The notes: generated by a model not told the origin, from the letters alone. A stretch of DNA of 64,000 bases from JAPPHY01 sp965247535 (GCA_965247535.1 OZ252018.1:682001-746000); one strand, 5' to 3'. Counted from the first letter of the stretch, positions 31,304 to 39,971 are shown. A program made the numbers and translations.

Positions 31304-32962
31304 TCACCGCTGTCTGATGTCTCGCCGCTGGAACAGAACAAACGACAGGCCGAACAACACTATGGACAGTGCGGCCAACACGGCGGCGTCACCCCAGTCC
31401 ATGCCGTTGACGAGCGGGTCGCTGCCCAGGTAGTAGTGGAACGGCGACAGCCATGCAATGACTCCAAGGCCATCGCTGATGTTTGCCAACGAAGTCAGCA
31501 GGTGGAAGACCAGCGCCCCGCCCGCAGCGCCGAGAATCGCGACGCCGGTGCGCCCCGTGCCCGCGCTGAGGGCCAGTGCAAGGGTCCCGAAAACCAATCC
31601 CACCAGCACCTGGAGCGCTGCGGCGGCTGCGACATTGCCGATGCCCATCCCGAGGTCGCCGAGCACGGACCCGAGGGCCACGCCCGCGAAGGTCGCAACA
31701 CCGACGAGGATGCCGAAGAGGGCCATCGGCACGGCCTTTTCAAGCACGATCCTATGCCGGCTGACCGGGTTGGCAAGCAAGAGTCCCATCGTTCGGCGCG
31801 ATTCCTCCCCGGCGAAGGCGCCCGCGCCCATGACGGCAGTCACCAGGATGACCGAGAGCGGAGCCATCAAGCCGAACGTCTCAAGGGTGTACCACCCTTC
31901 CGGGGTGCTCAGGTCGCCTCCGCCGAAGAGGGCGATCAGTTCTTCGGGGAAGTTCTCAAAGGCGGACAACGTCTCTTCCGGAAGGGATGCGTACATTGGG
32001 CCCAACATCACACCCATCATCAGGAACATCGCGGCAGACGTGACCAGGAGAAGCACCTGGTAATCCGACGAGGTCTTGACCCGTATCGATGAAACCCTTG
32101 CGGAGCCGGCAAGACGCCCGACCAACCTGTTCAGGCGTGGGTTGCTTCGGACCCTGTCCAGGAGGGTCGTCCCGACGGACTGGCCCCTCAGGTCCCTTCG
32201 ATCGAACCCGATGACTGCCGCGATCAGGAACAGCACCGATCCGGAAGTCAGCACGGCCAGGTGACCCCAGGCAATGCCGTTGTAAACGGGGTCGCTGCCG
32301 TCGAAGTAGTACCAGGGAAGGGCCTTACGCAGGTCCTCCAATCCCTCAATAAGGGGTAACAGGCCGACCGCGAAGAAGGACAGCACAAGGATGGCGGATG
32401 TCCCACCCGTCGCGGTGTCACGGTTGCCGGTCACGGCGCCAATGGCCAGGGCCAGCATCCCGTAGAAGACGGCGTTGAAGAACATGTGAAGCGCCAAAGC
32501 CTCGACCTCCAGGCCGCCGATCTCTACGCTCAGCAACCCAGCGATGGGATGGACGAGAAGCCACATCACAAAGACCGTCAGGGCCGTGAGCAGTACGAGG
32601 GCTGCAGCCTTGGACAGCAGGACGCGTGTACGGCTCCTGGGATTGGCGAGGAGAATGCCCATCGTGCCGTTCCTCTCCTCGCCGGCAATGGACGCCGCGC
32701 CCATCACGAGGCCCATCACTGCCACGACAACGGCGCCGAACGACCCAAAGACATAGCCTACGGCCAGCCCACCTACGTCGACATCGTCTCCGATGCCAAG
32801 CAGCGACCGAAACGCTTCGGGCAGTTCGGTGTAGACCGAGAGATCTATATCGCGGTAGGCGGACATTCCGAAGAACAGGAGCAGCGTCAGGCTGGCGGCA
32901 GCGATCGCCCACCCCAACCAGCGGTCCCGTGCGGTCTTGAGGAAGATGTTGGCAAACGCCAC
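31304..32962 (-). CDS. ABC-2 type exporter permease, duplicated form
   Basis: 552-residue membrane protein with about 12 predicted segments made of two related ABC-2 halves. Each half contains GAASIAGEERNGTMGILLAN (first) or GAGAFAGEESRRTMGLLLAN (second), each followed by PxSR. Each half also ends with a similar YYFDGSDPVYNGIAWGH or YYLGSDPLVNGMDWGD segment. The two halves together would make a full permease unit with the ATPase encoded just upstream. Start GTG 32962 lies 1 nt beyond the ATPase stop. Because a MarR regulator heads the cluster, an efflux role (drug, lipid or peptide) is inferred. Confidence 0.88.
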   Translation of the reverse strand: MAFANIFLKTARDRWLGWAIAAASLTLLLFFGMSAYRDIDLSVYTELPEAFRSLLGIGDDVDVGGLAVGYVFGSFGAVVVAVMGLVMGAASIAGEERNGTMGILLANPRSRTRVLLSKAAALVLLTALTVFVMWLLVHPIAGLLSVEIGGLEVEALALHMFFNAVFYGMLALAIGAVTGNRDTATGGTSAILVLSFFAVGLLPLIEGLEDLRKALPWYYFDGSDPVYNGIAWGHLAVLTSGSVLFLIAAVIGFDRRDLRGQSVGTTLLDRVRSNPRLNRLVGRLAGSARVSSIRVKTSSDYQVLLLVTSAAMFLMMGVMLGPMYASLPEETLSAFENFPEELIALFGGGDLSTPEGWYTLETFGLMAPLSVILVTAVMGAGAFAGEESRRTMGLLLANPVSRHRIVLEKAVPMALFGILVGVATFAGVALGSVLGDLGMGIGNVAAAAALQVLVGLVFGTLALALSAGTGRTGVAILGAAGGALVFHLLTSLANISDGLGVIAWLSPFHYYLGSDPLVNGMDWGDAAVLAALSIVLFGLSFVLFQRRDIRQR

Positions 32963-32963
32963 G

Positions 32964-33908
32964 TCAGTCCTCCCTGTCGCTCTTGTAATACGTGAGGAAG
33001 ATCTCTTCGAGGTCGGCCTCGCTGGTCTTGATGTCCGCGACGCCGTAGCGGTAGGTCGCCGCTTTCAGGAGCTCGCCCATGTCTCCGTCGAAGGACATCT
33101 CGATGTGTTTGTCGTTGGCAATGACGTTGCGGACTCCCGCGACCGATGCAAACACCGCGGCGTCTGCCGGGGAATCCAACACAAACTCCACCTGGCGGAT
33201 CGCCTTCGACCGCAGGTCCGCAACCGACTCGACAGTTATGAGAAACCCGTCGCGGATGATGCCGACTCGGTCAGCAACCCGCTGGACCTCAGAGAGCGTA
33301 TGGCTGGACAGGAAGACGGTGCGCCCCTCTGCCGTGACCTCGCTTACCATCTTTTGAAACTCCCGTTGCACCAACGGATCGAGTCCCGAGGTAGGTTCGT
33401 CCATGATCAGTAGTTCAGGGCGGTTCATGAAGGCCTGAATAACTCCTACCTTCTGGCGGTTGCCTGTTGAAAGGTCTCCCACCTTTCTGGACAGGTCGGA
33501 ATTAAGGCGTTCAGCAAGCTCGCCGACATAGGACCAGTCGACCCCGCCACGCATGTTCGCGAAGAACTCCAGGGTGTCGCGGCCCGTAAGGTTCGGGTAC
33601 AGCGCCAAGTCTCCCGGGATATACCCAATGTGCCTTCGTATGGCCACTGCATCCCTGTGCGTAGCAAGGCCCAGGATCGTGGCGGCGCCGGCATTGGGTC
33701 TGATCTCATCCAGCAACGTTCTGATGGTCGTCGACTTCCCGGCGCCGTTGGGGCCGAGGAAACCGAAGACCTCGCCTTCCCGGACTTCCAGATCGAGATT
33801 CTCGATGCCGCGTTTCTTGCCGTAGTACTTGGTCAGTCCACTCGTGTGAATGGCCGCCCCTGCTGCACCCTTGATCGATCCGGCCTCAGTCTTCGCCTCT
33901 GTTGCCAT
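32964..33908 (-). CDS. ABC transporter ATP-binding protein
   Basis: 314-residue exporter-type ATPase. Walker A is GFLGPNGAGKSTT with Lys58, the Q-loop region is GYIPGDLALYPNLTG, the signature is LSTGNRQKVGVIQAF (LSTGN in place of LSGGQ), Walker B is LLIMDEPTSGLD and the switch His is in LSSHTLSEVQ. The C-terminal ~75-residue domain is typical of DrrA/CcmA-like drug exporters. I chose ATG 33908, which has GGGAGGC upstream; a longer frame reaches 34118 but adds unrelated sequence. Ends directly before its permease. Confidence 0.93.
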   Translation of the reverse strand: MATEAKTEAGSIKGAAGAAIHTSGLTKYYGKKRGIENLDLEVREGEVFGFLGPNGAGKSTTIRTLLDEIRPNAGAATILGLATHRDAVAIRRHIGYIPGDLALYPNLTGRDTLEFFANMRGGVDWSYVGELAERLNSDLSRKVGDLSTGNRQKVGVIQAFMNRPELLIMDEPTSGLDPLVQREFQKMVSEVTAEGRTVFLSSHTLSEVQRVADRVGIIRDGFLITVESVADLRSKAIRQVEFVLDSPADAAVFASVAGVRNVIANDKHIEMSFDGDMGELLKAATYRYGVADIKTSEADLEEIFLTYYKSDRED

Positions 33909-33963
33909 GCGGCTGCCTCCCTGAGAGTCACTAGTCTTGTTGAGCCAATGCAGCGTGTTCTCC

Positions 33964-34461
33964 TCAATCGAGGGCACTTTCTCTCGTGCCGACACCCGGG
34001 ACGGCAACGGCGTCATCGTTGGCCGCCTCCAGATGATCGGCTCCCCGGCTGAGTATCTCCAGTGCTCGAACGACCACCTCGAGCTCGGCAATCGATAGGG
34101 CCATCGCAAGATTCTCAACGATTACAAAGTTGCTGCGCGCCATTGCTTCAACAGCCTGTCGCCCCTTGTTGGTTAGACGAGCCAGAGCGACTCGTCTGTC
34201 ATTGGGGTCGGGCACTCGCTGCACCAGACCCTTCTTGACCAACCGCTCGACCATGCTTGAGGCGTTGGGAAGGGCCACGCCGTGAGCCTGGGAAACCTCG
34301 GTGATCCTCTTTGGGCCGCGACTCAGGAAGTACAGGACCCGAATCTGCGGAAGAGTCAGGTTAGTCTCCATGGCAAAGTCCTCGGGTTCCGGTTGACTCT
34401 TGGCCGCCAGTGACTCTGACAGCTTGGCAATCCTGGTTACCAACTCCCTCTTTGCTGTCAT
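33964..34461 (-). CDS. MarR-family transcriptional regulator
   Basis: 165 residues with a MarR winged-helix: LTLPQIRVLYFLSRGPKRIT, then a recognition region LPNASSMVERLVKKGLVQR and the wing DPNDRRVALARLTNKG. Dimerisation helices lie at both ends. It precedes the ABC exporter on the same strand (55 nt), so it likely represses itself and the exporter until a ligand binds. Its promoter contains a palindrome on the -10 element. Confidence 0.93.
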   Translation of the reverse strand: MTAKRELVTRIAKLSESLAAKSQPEPEDFAMETNLTLPQIRVLYFLSRGPKRITEVSQAHGVALPNASSMVERLVKKGLVQRVPDPNDRRVALARLTNKGRQAVEAMARSNFVIVENLAMALSIAELEVVVRALEILSRGADHLEAANDDAVAVPGVGTRESALD

Positions 34462-34493
34462 GAGTCCCTCGCTCCATGAATATTACCTACAGC

Positions 34494-34528
34494 ATAATGA
34501 TTATCACTATAATACTAGCTATGGTCAA
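34494..34528 (-). promoter_or_regulatory. marR promoter with overlapping operator
   Basis: On the minus strand TTGACC (34528-34523) and GATAAT (34505-34500) are 17 bp apart. The perfect palindrome ATAATGATTAT (34494-34504) covers the -10 box, a normal position for an autorepressor site. The surroundings are AT-rich, unlike the rest of the window. Confidence 0.65.
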
Positions 34529-34561
34529 GTAGATAAGTATGGTAAGGGTAGTCTATGGGGC

Positions 34562-35130
34562 CTTCGCGAATCCGAGACCGCCAGACGGCAACCCATTAGC
34601 AATCTGATTGAACTGACCATCGCCCACAACTTGAGCCTGACCGGGCGCGTACCGGTGCTACAGGACCTGCCTGGGAACGACTTCGCACAGGTTGGGCTCA
34701 AGTCTGTCGGTAGGGGATCAGGTGACGTCATGCTTGCTGTCGGCCCCATCGCCATCTGCTGTTTAGAATGGTTCAATGGATTGGCAGAGCCGCGAGCTCC
34801 AGACTCCGAGGACTCGCCGAACATAAGCGAAGCTGGCGACCCGCTCCCTAGATCAAGACTTCCCAGCGAAAAGTTGGCAATTCGGTACGTGTAGGTCCAC
34901 CGTCTGCACCAAAGTCCCACCTCACCAACGAGGCGTACAAGCCTTCACCTGCGCTCGGGGACAGTTGCGTCCAGGCAATTCTCGAGACGAACTGTGCATG
35001 GTCAAGGACCCCTGCCGATGGGCTCGTCCCCGGCACACAGTCGCGCTAGGTCCCGAGTCAGGCGTCTCTAAGAAACTCACCTCGGCGCGTGTGGGTGACC
35101 GGCGAAGCGCAAGGCCGCATACCAAGCCAG
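34562..35130. other. intergenic with decayed sequence
   Basis: No intact gene is seen in this 570-bp gap. On the minus strand a short frame ending at 34848 reads VRWDFGADGGPTRTELPTFR, whose WxxGxxGGP pattern recurs in the relic at 39541-39660. I regard it as the tail of a degraded gene. The 28-bp repeat listed separately lies here. Confidence 0.4.
34862..34889 (+). repeat. 28-bp inverted repeat, left copy
   Basis: CCCAGCGAAAAGTT followed by GGCAATTCGGTACG. A copy with 25 of 28 identical bases lies in inverted orientation at 39624-39651, and weaker similarity continues inward on both sides. The two face each other across 4.8 kb that holds the YscW-like, DUF3179 and MFS genes. Confidence 0.6.
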
Positions 35131-35541
35131 CTACCCGCCTCCCACGGCGATGACCCAAACATCCAGTCCGCGACTGGGATTGCCGCGAGTGAGGACATCG
35201 AAAGCGGTGTCGTTGATGAAGATAAGGCGGTCCTCGCTGGTGATCCTGACCTGTAGTCCATAGGTCGCCCTGGAGTCGATCTCGTCCGGCTCGTACGGTA
35301 CGGAGAACTCGATCGGAAAGCGCTCAGGGTCCTCGATAGTCTGGGACGCAATGAGTATGGCGGAGGCGTCCTGATAGCTCACGTTGCGCAGCTGCACCGT
35401 CAGGACGGCGCCGTCAGGTATGGTGGGGTCGCCGTCGAAGGTGATCGTGCCGGTCACTGCGTTGCCGCCGGCGCAGACCGTTGCGACGAGCACGAGACCC
35501 AAGACTAGGGCTATGTATGAAGCAAGGCGCATGTAGACCAT
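35131..35541 (-). CDS. YscW/YbaY-like exported lipoprotein-type protein
   Basis: 136 residues. A hydrophobic signal (YIALVLGLVLVATVCAGG) has a Cys in lipobox-like position, though Val at -1 is unusual. The mature part matches the YbaY/YscW-type beta domain: GTITFDGDPTIPDGAVLTVQ, LRNVSYQDASAILIASQTI, FPIEFSVPYEPDEIDSRATY and VLTRGNPSRGLDVWVI. In other bacteria this domain occurs in META/HslJ-associated envelope lipoproteins of unclear function. ATG 35541 or 35532 are equally possible. It lies 150 bp downstream of the DUF3179 gene on the same strand and may be cotranscribed. Confidence 0.75.
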   Translation of the reverse strand: MVYMRLASYIALVLGLVLVATVCAGGNAVTGTITFDGDPTIPDGAVLTVQLRNVSYQDASAILIASQTIEDPERFPIEFSVPYEPDEIDSRATYGLQVRITSEDRLIFINDTAFDVLTRGNPSRGLDVWVIAVGGG

Positions 35542-35692
35542 GTTCGCGTTCCCAGCGCGAGCGTTAACAGTGATGTATCGCCTATGGCCACTGGTGTCAG
35601 TGGCCCGCCAATAGCCTAACGCGCGGAGCCTTGGGCTGGCAAACAGGTCCGCGGCCGCTATGTCGCGGGAGCCGAAGGCATAGCACACTCCA

Positions 35693-37237
35693 TTAAGGGC
35701 CGGTGTACAGCTCCGTGTCCGGGTGGAATTGGAACCAACCGAACCAGAACGACATGTGCGTGGGTATCCGAGCCAGCCTCTTGGATTCGTCTGCTGCGTT
35801 CACCAGAAACTCCTCCGTCACCAGCCACGTCTCGCCCTCACCGTCCGCCAGGGTGAGTGGAATGCCTGGCTGACCCTCGCCGTCGCCTGGCGCCAGCCGG
35901 AACGACCTGCCGTCTCGCCGATAGGCCCGCGCGGCCTCGCTTGTGGCAGACCCCAGCACCACTATCTCCTCGCCACCAACCACGTCGTTAACCAACCGAG
36001 TCCTCTGCAGAGCCGTTGAAGAGTACGCCTTGTAGCTGCCGTTCAGCCGTACGCCCAGTACGATTTCCTTGATAGACAGCAGGTCGCTCCGGTCCGGCAC
36101 CGGGAACATGGTCTCAGGAGAGTTGAAATAGTCGTAGTAGATCGCCCTTGGGCTGTCCTCGGGATAGTAGAAGTCGGCGGAATAGACGCCTGTGTCCTGG
36201 GCCAGAACTGTGGTGTCGGGATGCAGCTCGGTCCACTCCTCCCACGTTGTGAGAAGGACCGGGAAGAAGTCCAGACTTATCCCGGAGTCCCACAGGGGCC
36301 CTATGACGGGCTCGCCGGTCAGCTGGTTCCAGAGCGAGTTGGTCAGCCGGTCGTACATGACCTTGTTGCTGCGATACAGCATTCCCGACGTGCCGAAGGT
36401 GGTTGGCTCCCCGTTGATCCTGGCGGAATACACGATTCCGGTACCGCAGAGAGTTCAGTAAGCCAGGGCGATGGGTTCACCCCCAAGGACGTCGTTGGCC
36501 ATCTCGTGGGCGTTGACTATGCGGAGCGGGTACGCTCTGTGCTCGCCGTTGATCGACACGCCGAAGACACGGTCGCCCGGCAGCAGGTAGTCCTGCTCGT
36601 CCGCCGCGACCACCGGAGCGTTCTGCAGGTCCGGAATCCCATCGGGCACCACGCCTCCCCAGGCAATCTCGAATACGTTGATGCGCGACCCCTGCGCCGC
36701 AGGAAGAAGAAACTCCGCGAACCGCAGGTCGATCTCGCTCATTAGCGCGCTCTTCCACTCCACGTACCCTTCGGGGGGATGGTAGTCGTCAGCGTTCTTG
36801 CCCAGCCACTCCATCCACTCATGCCAGGGTCGAGATGAGTTCCTTGGCCGAAAGCCGGTTATCGTCGTCATTGCCTCGCTGGTATCCGTCACGAGTTCAC
36901 CCGTGCCGAAGAAGCGAAGCATCTCGACCATCACCGGGACCATGGATTTGTCCATGTTGGCCAAGGCGAGTTCGACTGCCTGCCGAGACTCCCCGAAATC
37001 TTGCTCCAGGCCCGAATAGAGAAGGTACATGTTCCGGGTGGAGTCGTACTGGGGCACAAACGGCGGGCGGGCCGTTGGGGTCTGGGCGGGCGTAGGCGTG
37101 GCCGTCGCGGTAGGCGAAGGCGTTTGCGTTGCGACCTCGGTCGTCGGAGTCGGCTCTCCATTGGGTGCGCAGGCGGCGGCAACCACGGCGGTAAGTCCGG
37201 CAAGCGTCAGCGCAAGACTGCGCAGGTGGCTACCCAC
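35693..37237 (-). CDS. DUF3179 lipoprotein, candidate selenoprotein (in-frame UGA)
   Basis: 514 residues if the TGA at 36457-36455 is read as selenocysteine (residue 261). From GTG 37237 a lipoprotein-like signal ends at TAVVAAAC (Cys23), followed by a Thr/Pro-rich linker and a ~150-residue helical part. The DUF3179 domain then contains GEHRAYPLRIVNAHEMANDV and EPIALAY-UGA-TLCGTGIVY; family members have Cys there (AVTYCPLCNTG-type, CxxC). After the UGA the frame stays open and conserved (FGTSGMLYRSNKVMYDR, SLWNQLTGEPVIG) to 35693. The only near in-frame start after the UGA (GTG 36433) has no ribosome site. Activity is unknown; UxxC suggests redox chemistry outside the membrane. A longer start at ATG 37366 is possible. 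Alternatives: a recent nonsense mutation or a sequencing error. Confidence 0.72.
36422..36457 (-). promoter_or_regulatory. UGA codon with SECIS-like hairpin
   Basis: In the mRNA, UGA (36457-36455) is followed by a 6-bp stem CGGAAU/AUUCCG (36440-36435 with 36429-36424) closed by the 5-nt loop CGUGU. Below it a 3-nt bulge (UAC) precedes a GG/CC pair (36445-36444 with 36423-36422). The loop begins 20 nt after the UGA and has G in its second position, matching the published description of bacterial SECIS elements (loop 16-37 nt downstream, G in the first two loop bases). Folding was done by eye. Confidence 0.55.
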
Positions 37238-37683
37238 GATAGACGCCCAGTTGCGGCGCTCCCCTCTGTTTGCTGACCCTGAGACGCAGGCCAGCCTGAT
37301 GGGGCGAAGGTATGGATCTGTGGTCAGGAGGAGCAACCGGTTGAATGTCCATGCTAAGTTAAGCATACCACGCTTGCCGGACCGGATGCAGCGATCCTGC
37401 CTCGACACGCTGGCAGTCAGTGGCCTTGTGACGCCTACGAACAGGCCATGGCGAGAGCCCGGCGCGGTGCTTCGACCGCATTGCCGCATCGCGGCGGCGG
37501 AGCTTGGTCGCAACGTCACGATTGGTGACCTGAATGAGCGGAGGGAGACTCGGCGGCACTACTCCTGACGTTCGTGCACCCTGGGGGTCATAACGCAACG
37601 TGGCAGCGTGAGAGCGCTTCGCGAAAATCGCCGGCCTCTCCTTATGGGCGCAGCGCCCTGCCACGCACGCCACGGTGGTCCGG
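37238..37683. other. intergenic, no gene recognised
   Basis: Between the GTG start of the DUF3179 gene and the end of the MFS gene. It contains the alternative upstream start ATG 37366 and, on the minus strand, a TATGCT near 37372-37367 that could be a -10. Other frames here look like chance openings. Confidence 0.4.
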
Positions 37684-38952
37684 CTAGAATCGCCTCGGCT
37701 GACGCTCAGGCAGACTCGGTCTTCTGGATATCAGGATCATGCCTGCACCCAGGAAGTTGAAGACCGCCAATCCATAGAATGCTATGGAATAGCTCCCCAG
37801 AGTATCAAACAGATAGCCCGCCGCTATGGGAGCTCCCACCATCGCGAAGTTCATGGGAACCTGTGAGACCCCCAGAATGGTGGCGAAGTTTCTTCTTCCG
37901 AAGAAGTCTCCTCGTATCGCGGTGAGCAGCGGGACACGTGCGCCGAGGCCTATGCCATAAAGGACTGCGAAGAGGTAGGCGCCGGAGAAGGTCGTGATAG
38001 TCGCCGCGACTACCATTCCCAGTCCCTGAACGGCCGCGGAAACACAGATCAACGGCTGCTTCGGCAGACGGTCCCCAAGGAAGCCTGCTGCAACCTGGCT
38101 GATGGAGCCGGCGACACCATATGTGAGTACGACCGTGCCAGCCTGTGGCAGCGACATGCCAATGTCGGTCATGGCGGGAACGATGTGAACGGCTATGGTC
38201 ACAGACGCAACTGCAGAGAACCCGTGCGCTGCCGCAATTCCCCAGAAGGCCAGGGTCCTCACAGCCTCACCAACCGTAAAGTTCACTTCCTCGTCCGGTT
38301 CGGCTCTTGTCCGATGCGCTATGGTCCTGGCGACGTGGTCGCCGTCAGGAAGTTGGCCGTAATCCTCGGGCCGATCGCGAACCAAGGCTGCAATAGGGAT
38401 CGCGGCCATCCATACGCCTATGCCGAGCAGCAGAGCGAGAGCCCTCCAGCCATATATATCCATAGCTCGGCCCATGAATGGCGCCAGCAAAGCTCCCAGG
38501 TTGATGCCCAGCATGCCTATGGCCATCGCCTTGGTTCGGTGCCTGTGGAACCAGTTGTTTATGGCTGCAATAAGGGGAAGGAAGCCACCGAACCCTGCTC
38601 CCGCGAAGATCACCAGAAAGGTAACATAGTAGCCCACCACCCCTTCTACCATGCTGAAGCCAACGAATCCGGCGCCGAGTAACCCAAGTCCCATTAGGAT
38701 CATGCGACGGCTTCCTAAGCGGTCGGTGAGATATCCCTCAATTGGGCCCAAAATGGCGCCCTCCACGCGACTTAGCGAGAAGGGAACGGAGAGGACGGCC
38801 CGGCTCCACCCGAAGTTTCTCTCCAGAGCAACAAAAAAGAAGCCCAGACCCTGGAAAATGGGTGTGATGATTGACGTGAGGGTAAGAAGGGTTAGACCAA
38901 CCAGCCACCAGCCATAGAAGATCTGGTTGGGCCGCTTCAATTGCAGATTCAA
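37684..38952 (-). CDS. MFS transporter (MCT/OFA-like)
   Basis: 422 residues, 12 predicted membrane segments. It begins FYGWWLVGLTLLTL, typical of monocarboxylate/oxalate-formate-type MFS proteins, and has the loop motif LTDRLGSRRMILMGL after segment 2. The mid-loop ends in RPEDYGQLPDGD, a phrase shared almost exactly with the MFS protein at 59359-60744 (KPEQYGYLPDGD), so the two are paralogues. Substrate is probably an organic acid; this is inferred from family only. Start ATG 38952. It lies between the inverted repeat copies. Confidence 0.88.
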   Translation of the reverse strand: MNLQLKRPNQIFYGWWLVGLTLLTLTSIITPIFQGLGFFFVALERNFGWSRAVLSVPFSLSRVEGAILGPIEGYLTDRLGSRRMILMGLGLLGAGFVGFSMVEGVVGYYVTFLVIFAGAGFGGFLPLIAAINNWFHRHRTKAMAIGMLGINLGALLAPFMGRAMDIYGWRALALLLGIGVWMAAIPIAALVRDRPEDYGQLPDGDHVARTIAHRTRAEPDEEVNFTVGEAVRTLAFWGIAAAHGFSAVASVTIAVHIVPAMTDIGMSLPQAGTVVLTYGVAGSISQVAAGFLGDRLPKQPLICVSAAVQGLGMVVAATITTFSGAYLFAVLYGIGLGARVPLLTAIRGDFFGRRNFATILGVSQVPMNFAMVGAPIAAGYLFDTLGSYSIAFYGLAVFNFLGAGMILISRRPSLPERQPRRF

Positions 38953-39656
38953 TGTCCGTTCCTTCGTTTCGAGTTTGTATCTGAAGAAAACGCCGGCCGC
39001 AGAGGTCTCGATCGTTTCCTTTTGGCCATCTACTTACAATGGCCCCTTCACTTTAGTTGCACCACTCCCGTATGTCAAAAGCCAATGATTGGGAAAGTAT
39101 CACTGCGTAGGTTGTCAGCGACAATTGGACGCCTCAAGGGGTAGAGTGCACGGAGAAGGCAGCAGTTGTCTCCCAGACAGCAACAGCCGGGGCAGCGGCC
39201 GAAAAGGAGCGGCGTAGTCCGGAGCCTGGGAGAGTCACAATAGTACGCAAGGCTGTATGCTATCATGCGGAACCAATGCTCTCAGCTGTCTAGGAAAGGA
39301 CCGACAGCCAACGCAATTGCTGGCAGCAGGTGGCCAAGACACTGAAGTTGCCTCCTCTGTTGTCTACCGGCAAGAGGCGTGGGACTTCAGAAAGAATGGC
39401 ACACGTTAGCGGACATAAGAAATAGAGGGACAAGAGGTAGGGTTGGCTCCACGCATGAAGTAGAGTACTTCAAAGGGCGGAGCAGAGGTGTCCCGGACAA
39501 TTGCACTCAAGGCCTTGAGCTACGTCTGGCGCGTCGCTTTGCTTGCTTTGTGGAGGCTGAAGTCGGCTTCCAACCAATGGAGTTCGAGTCCACTTGGGCC
39601 TTAGGCGTGAACGGTGGGCCGGGCATACCGAACTGCGAACTTTTCGCTGGGAGGTC
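38953..39656. other. intergenic with gene relic
   Basis: A 700-bp stretch, AT-richer than average, with no intact gene. A frame running from 39541 to the TAA at 39658-39660 ends with the peptide TWALGVNGGPGIPNCELFAG; it resembles the minus-strand relic at 34848-34930 (VRWDFGADGGPTRTELPTFR) after one single-base shift. TGCTATCATGCGG near 39255 looks like an extended -10 but drives nothing visible. Confidence 0.4.
39624..39651 (-). repeat. 28-bp inverted repeat, right copy
   Basis: Read on the minus strand: CCCAGCGAAAAGTT followed by CGCAGTTCGGTATG. It differs from the left copy (34862-34889) at three positions. The shared outer end CCCAGCG points outward on both sides, as in terminal inverted repeats, but I see no transposase between them. 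Confidence 0.6.
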
Positions 39657-39971
39657 CTAATATAAGGAGCAGGTCGAGGAATCCCTGCCTATTCCGACTA
39701 GCCTCTGGCCCGCCAGGGTTGGAGGCTCATTCGTTGTAAGGTAACGAAGACTTACCATAAATCGGAGACAGAACCAGCACCCTTTGGCACCCGGGCGGCC
39801 TGTGCTTGGTGCGCGGTCAATGACTTCCCTTTCGGTTCCGAACAGGCTGTGCCACCGATCATAGGGAAGAAACGATCCCTTCATTCCGCGGCCATGGTTG
39901 CAGAGGTTGCATGTCGCTTTGTGGACACGCACCCTGTTGGTCGCGCCGTCCTCATACACCCAGTAAGTCAC
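39657..39971 (-). CDS. small Cys/His-rich (zinc-type) hypothetical protein
   Basis: 104 residues starting with GTG 39971, which has a strong GGAGGGG upstream. The first ~65 residues hold a probable zinc site: VHKATCNLCNHGRGMKG and, about 40 residues later, GAKGCWFCLRF, that is H-x4-C-x2-C-N-x-G plus C-x2-C. Small proteins with this plan (H..C..CN.G.G ... W..PF.T..EA ... GC.FC) occur in many genomes without known function. The last ~35 residues look unconserved. It is divergent from the lipoprotein gene at 40099. Confidence 0.65.
   Translation of the reverse strand: MTYWVYEDGATNRVRVHKATCNLCNHGRGMKGSFLPYDRWHSLFGTEREVIDRAPSTGRPGAKGCWFCLRFMVSLRYLTTNEPPTLAGQRLVGIGRDSSTCSLY

Noticed and set aside
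34525..34920. 131-residue minus-strand frame
   Set aside because: No conserved pattern, Ser/Pro-rich chance composition, no ribosome site.
36433..36433. GTG as an independent start of a second DUF3179 gene after the TGA
   Set aside because: No ribosome site precedes it, and it would begin in the middle of a conserved strand; readthrough of TGA fits better.
37359..37673. 104-residue minus-strand frame upstream of the DUF3179 gene
   Set aside because: Arg/His/Ala-rich chance frame with no motif or ribosome site.
39255..39270. Extended -10-like TGCTATCATGCGG
   Set aside because: No -35 element and no gene downstream; probably chance or a relic.
39379..39660. 93-residue plus-strand frame
   Set aside because: Only the last ~40 codons show similarity to anything (the WxxGxxGGP relic); the rest is not protein-like, so it is kept as a relic and not as a gene.
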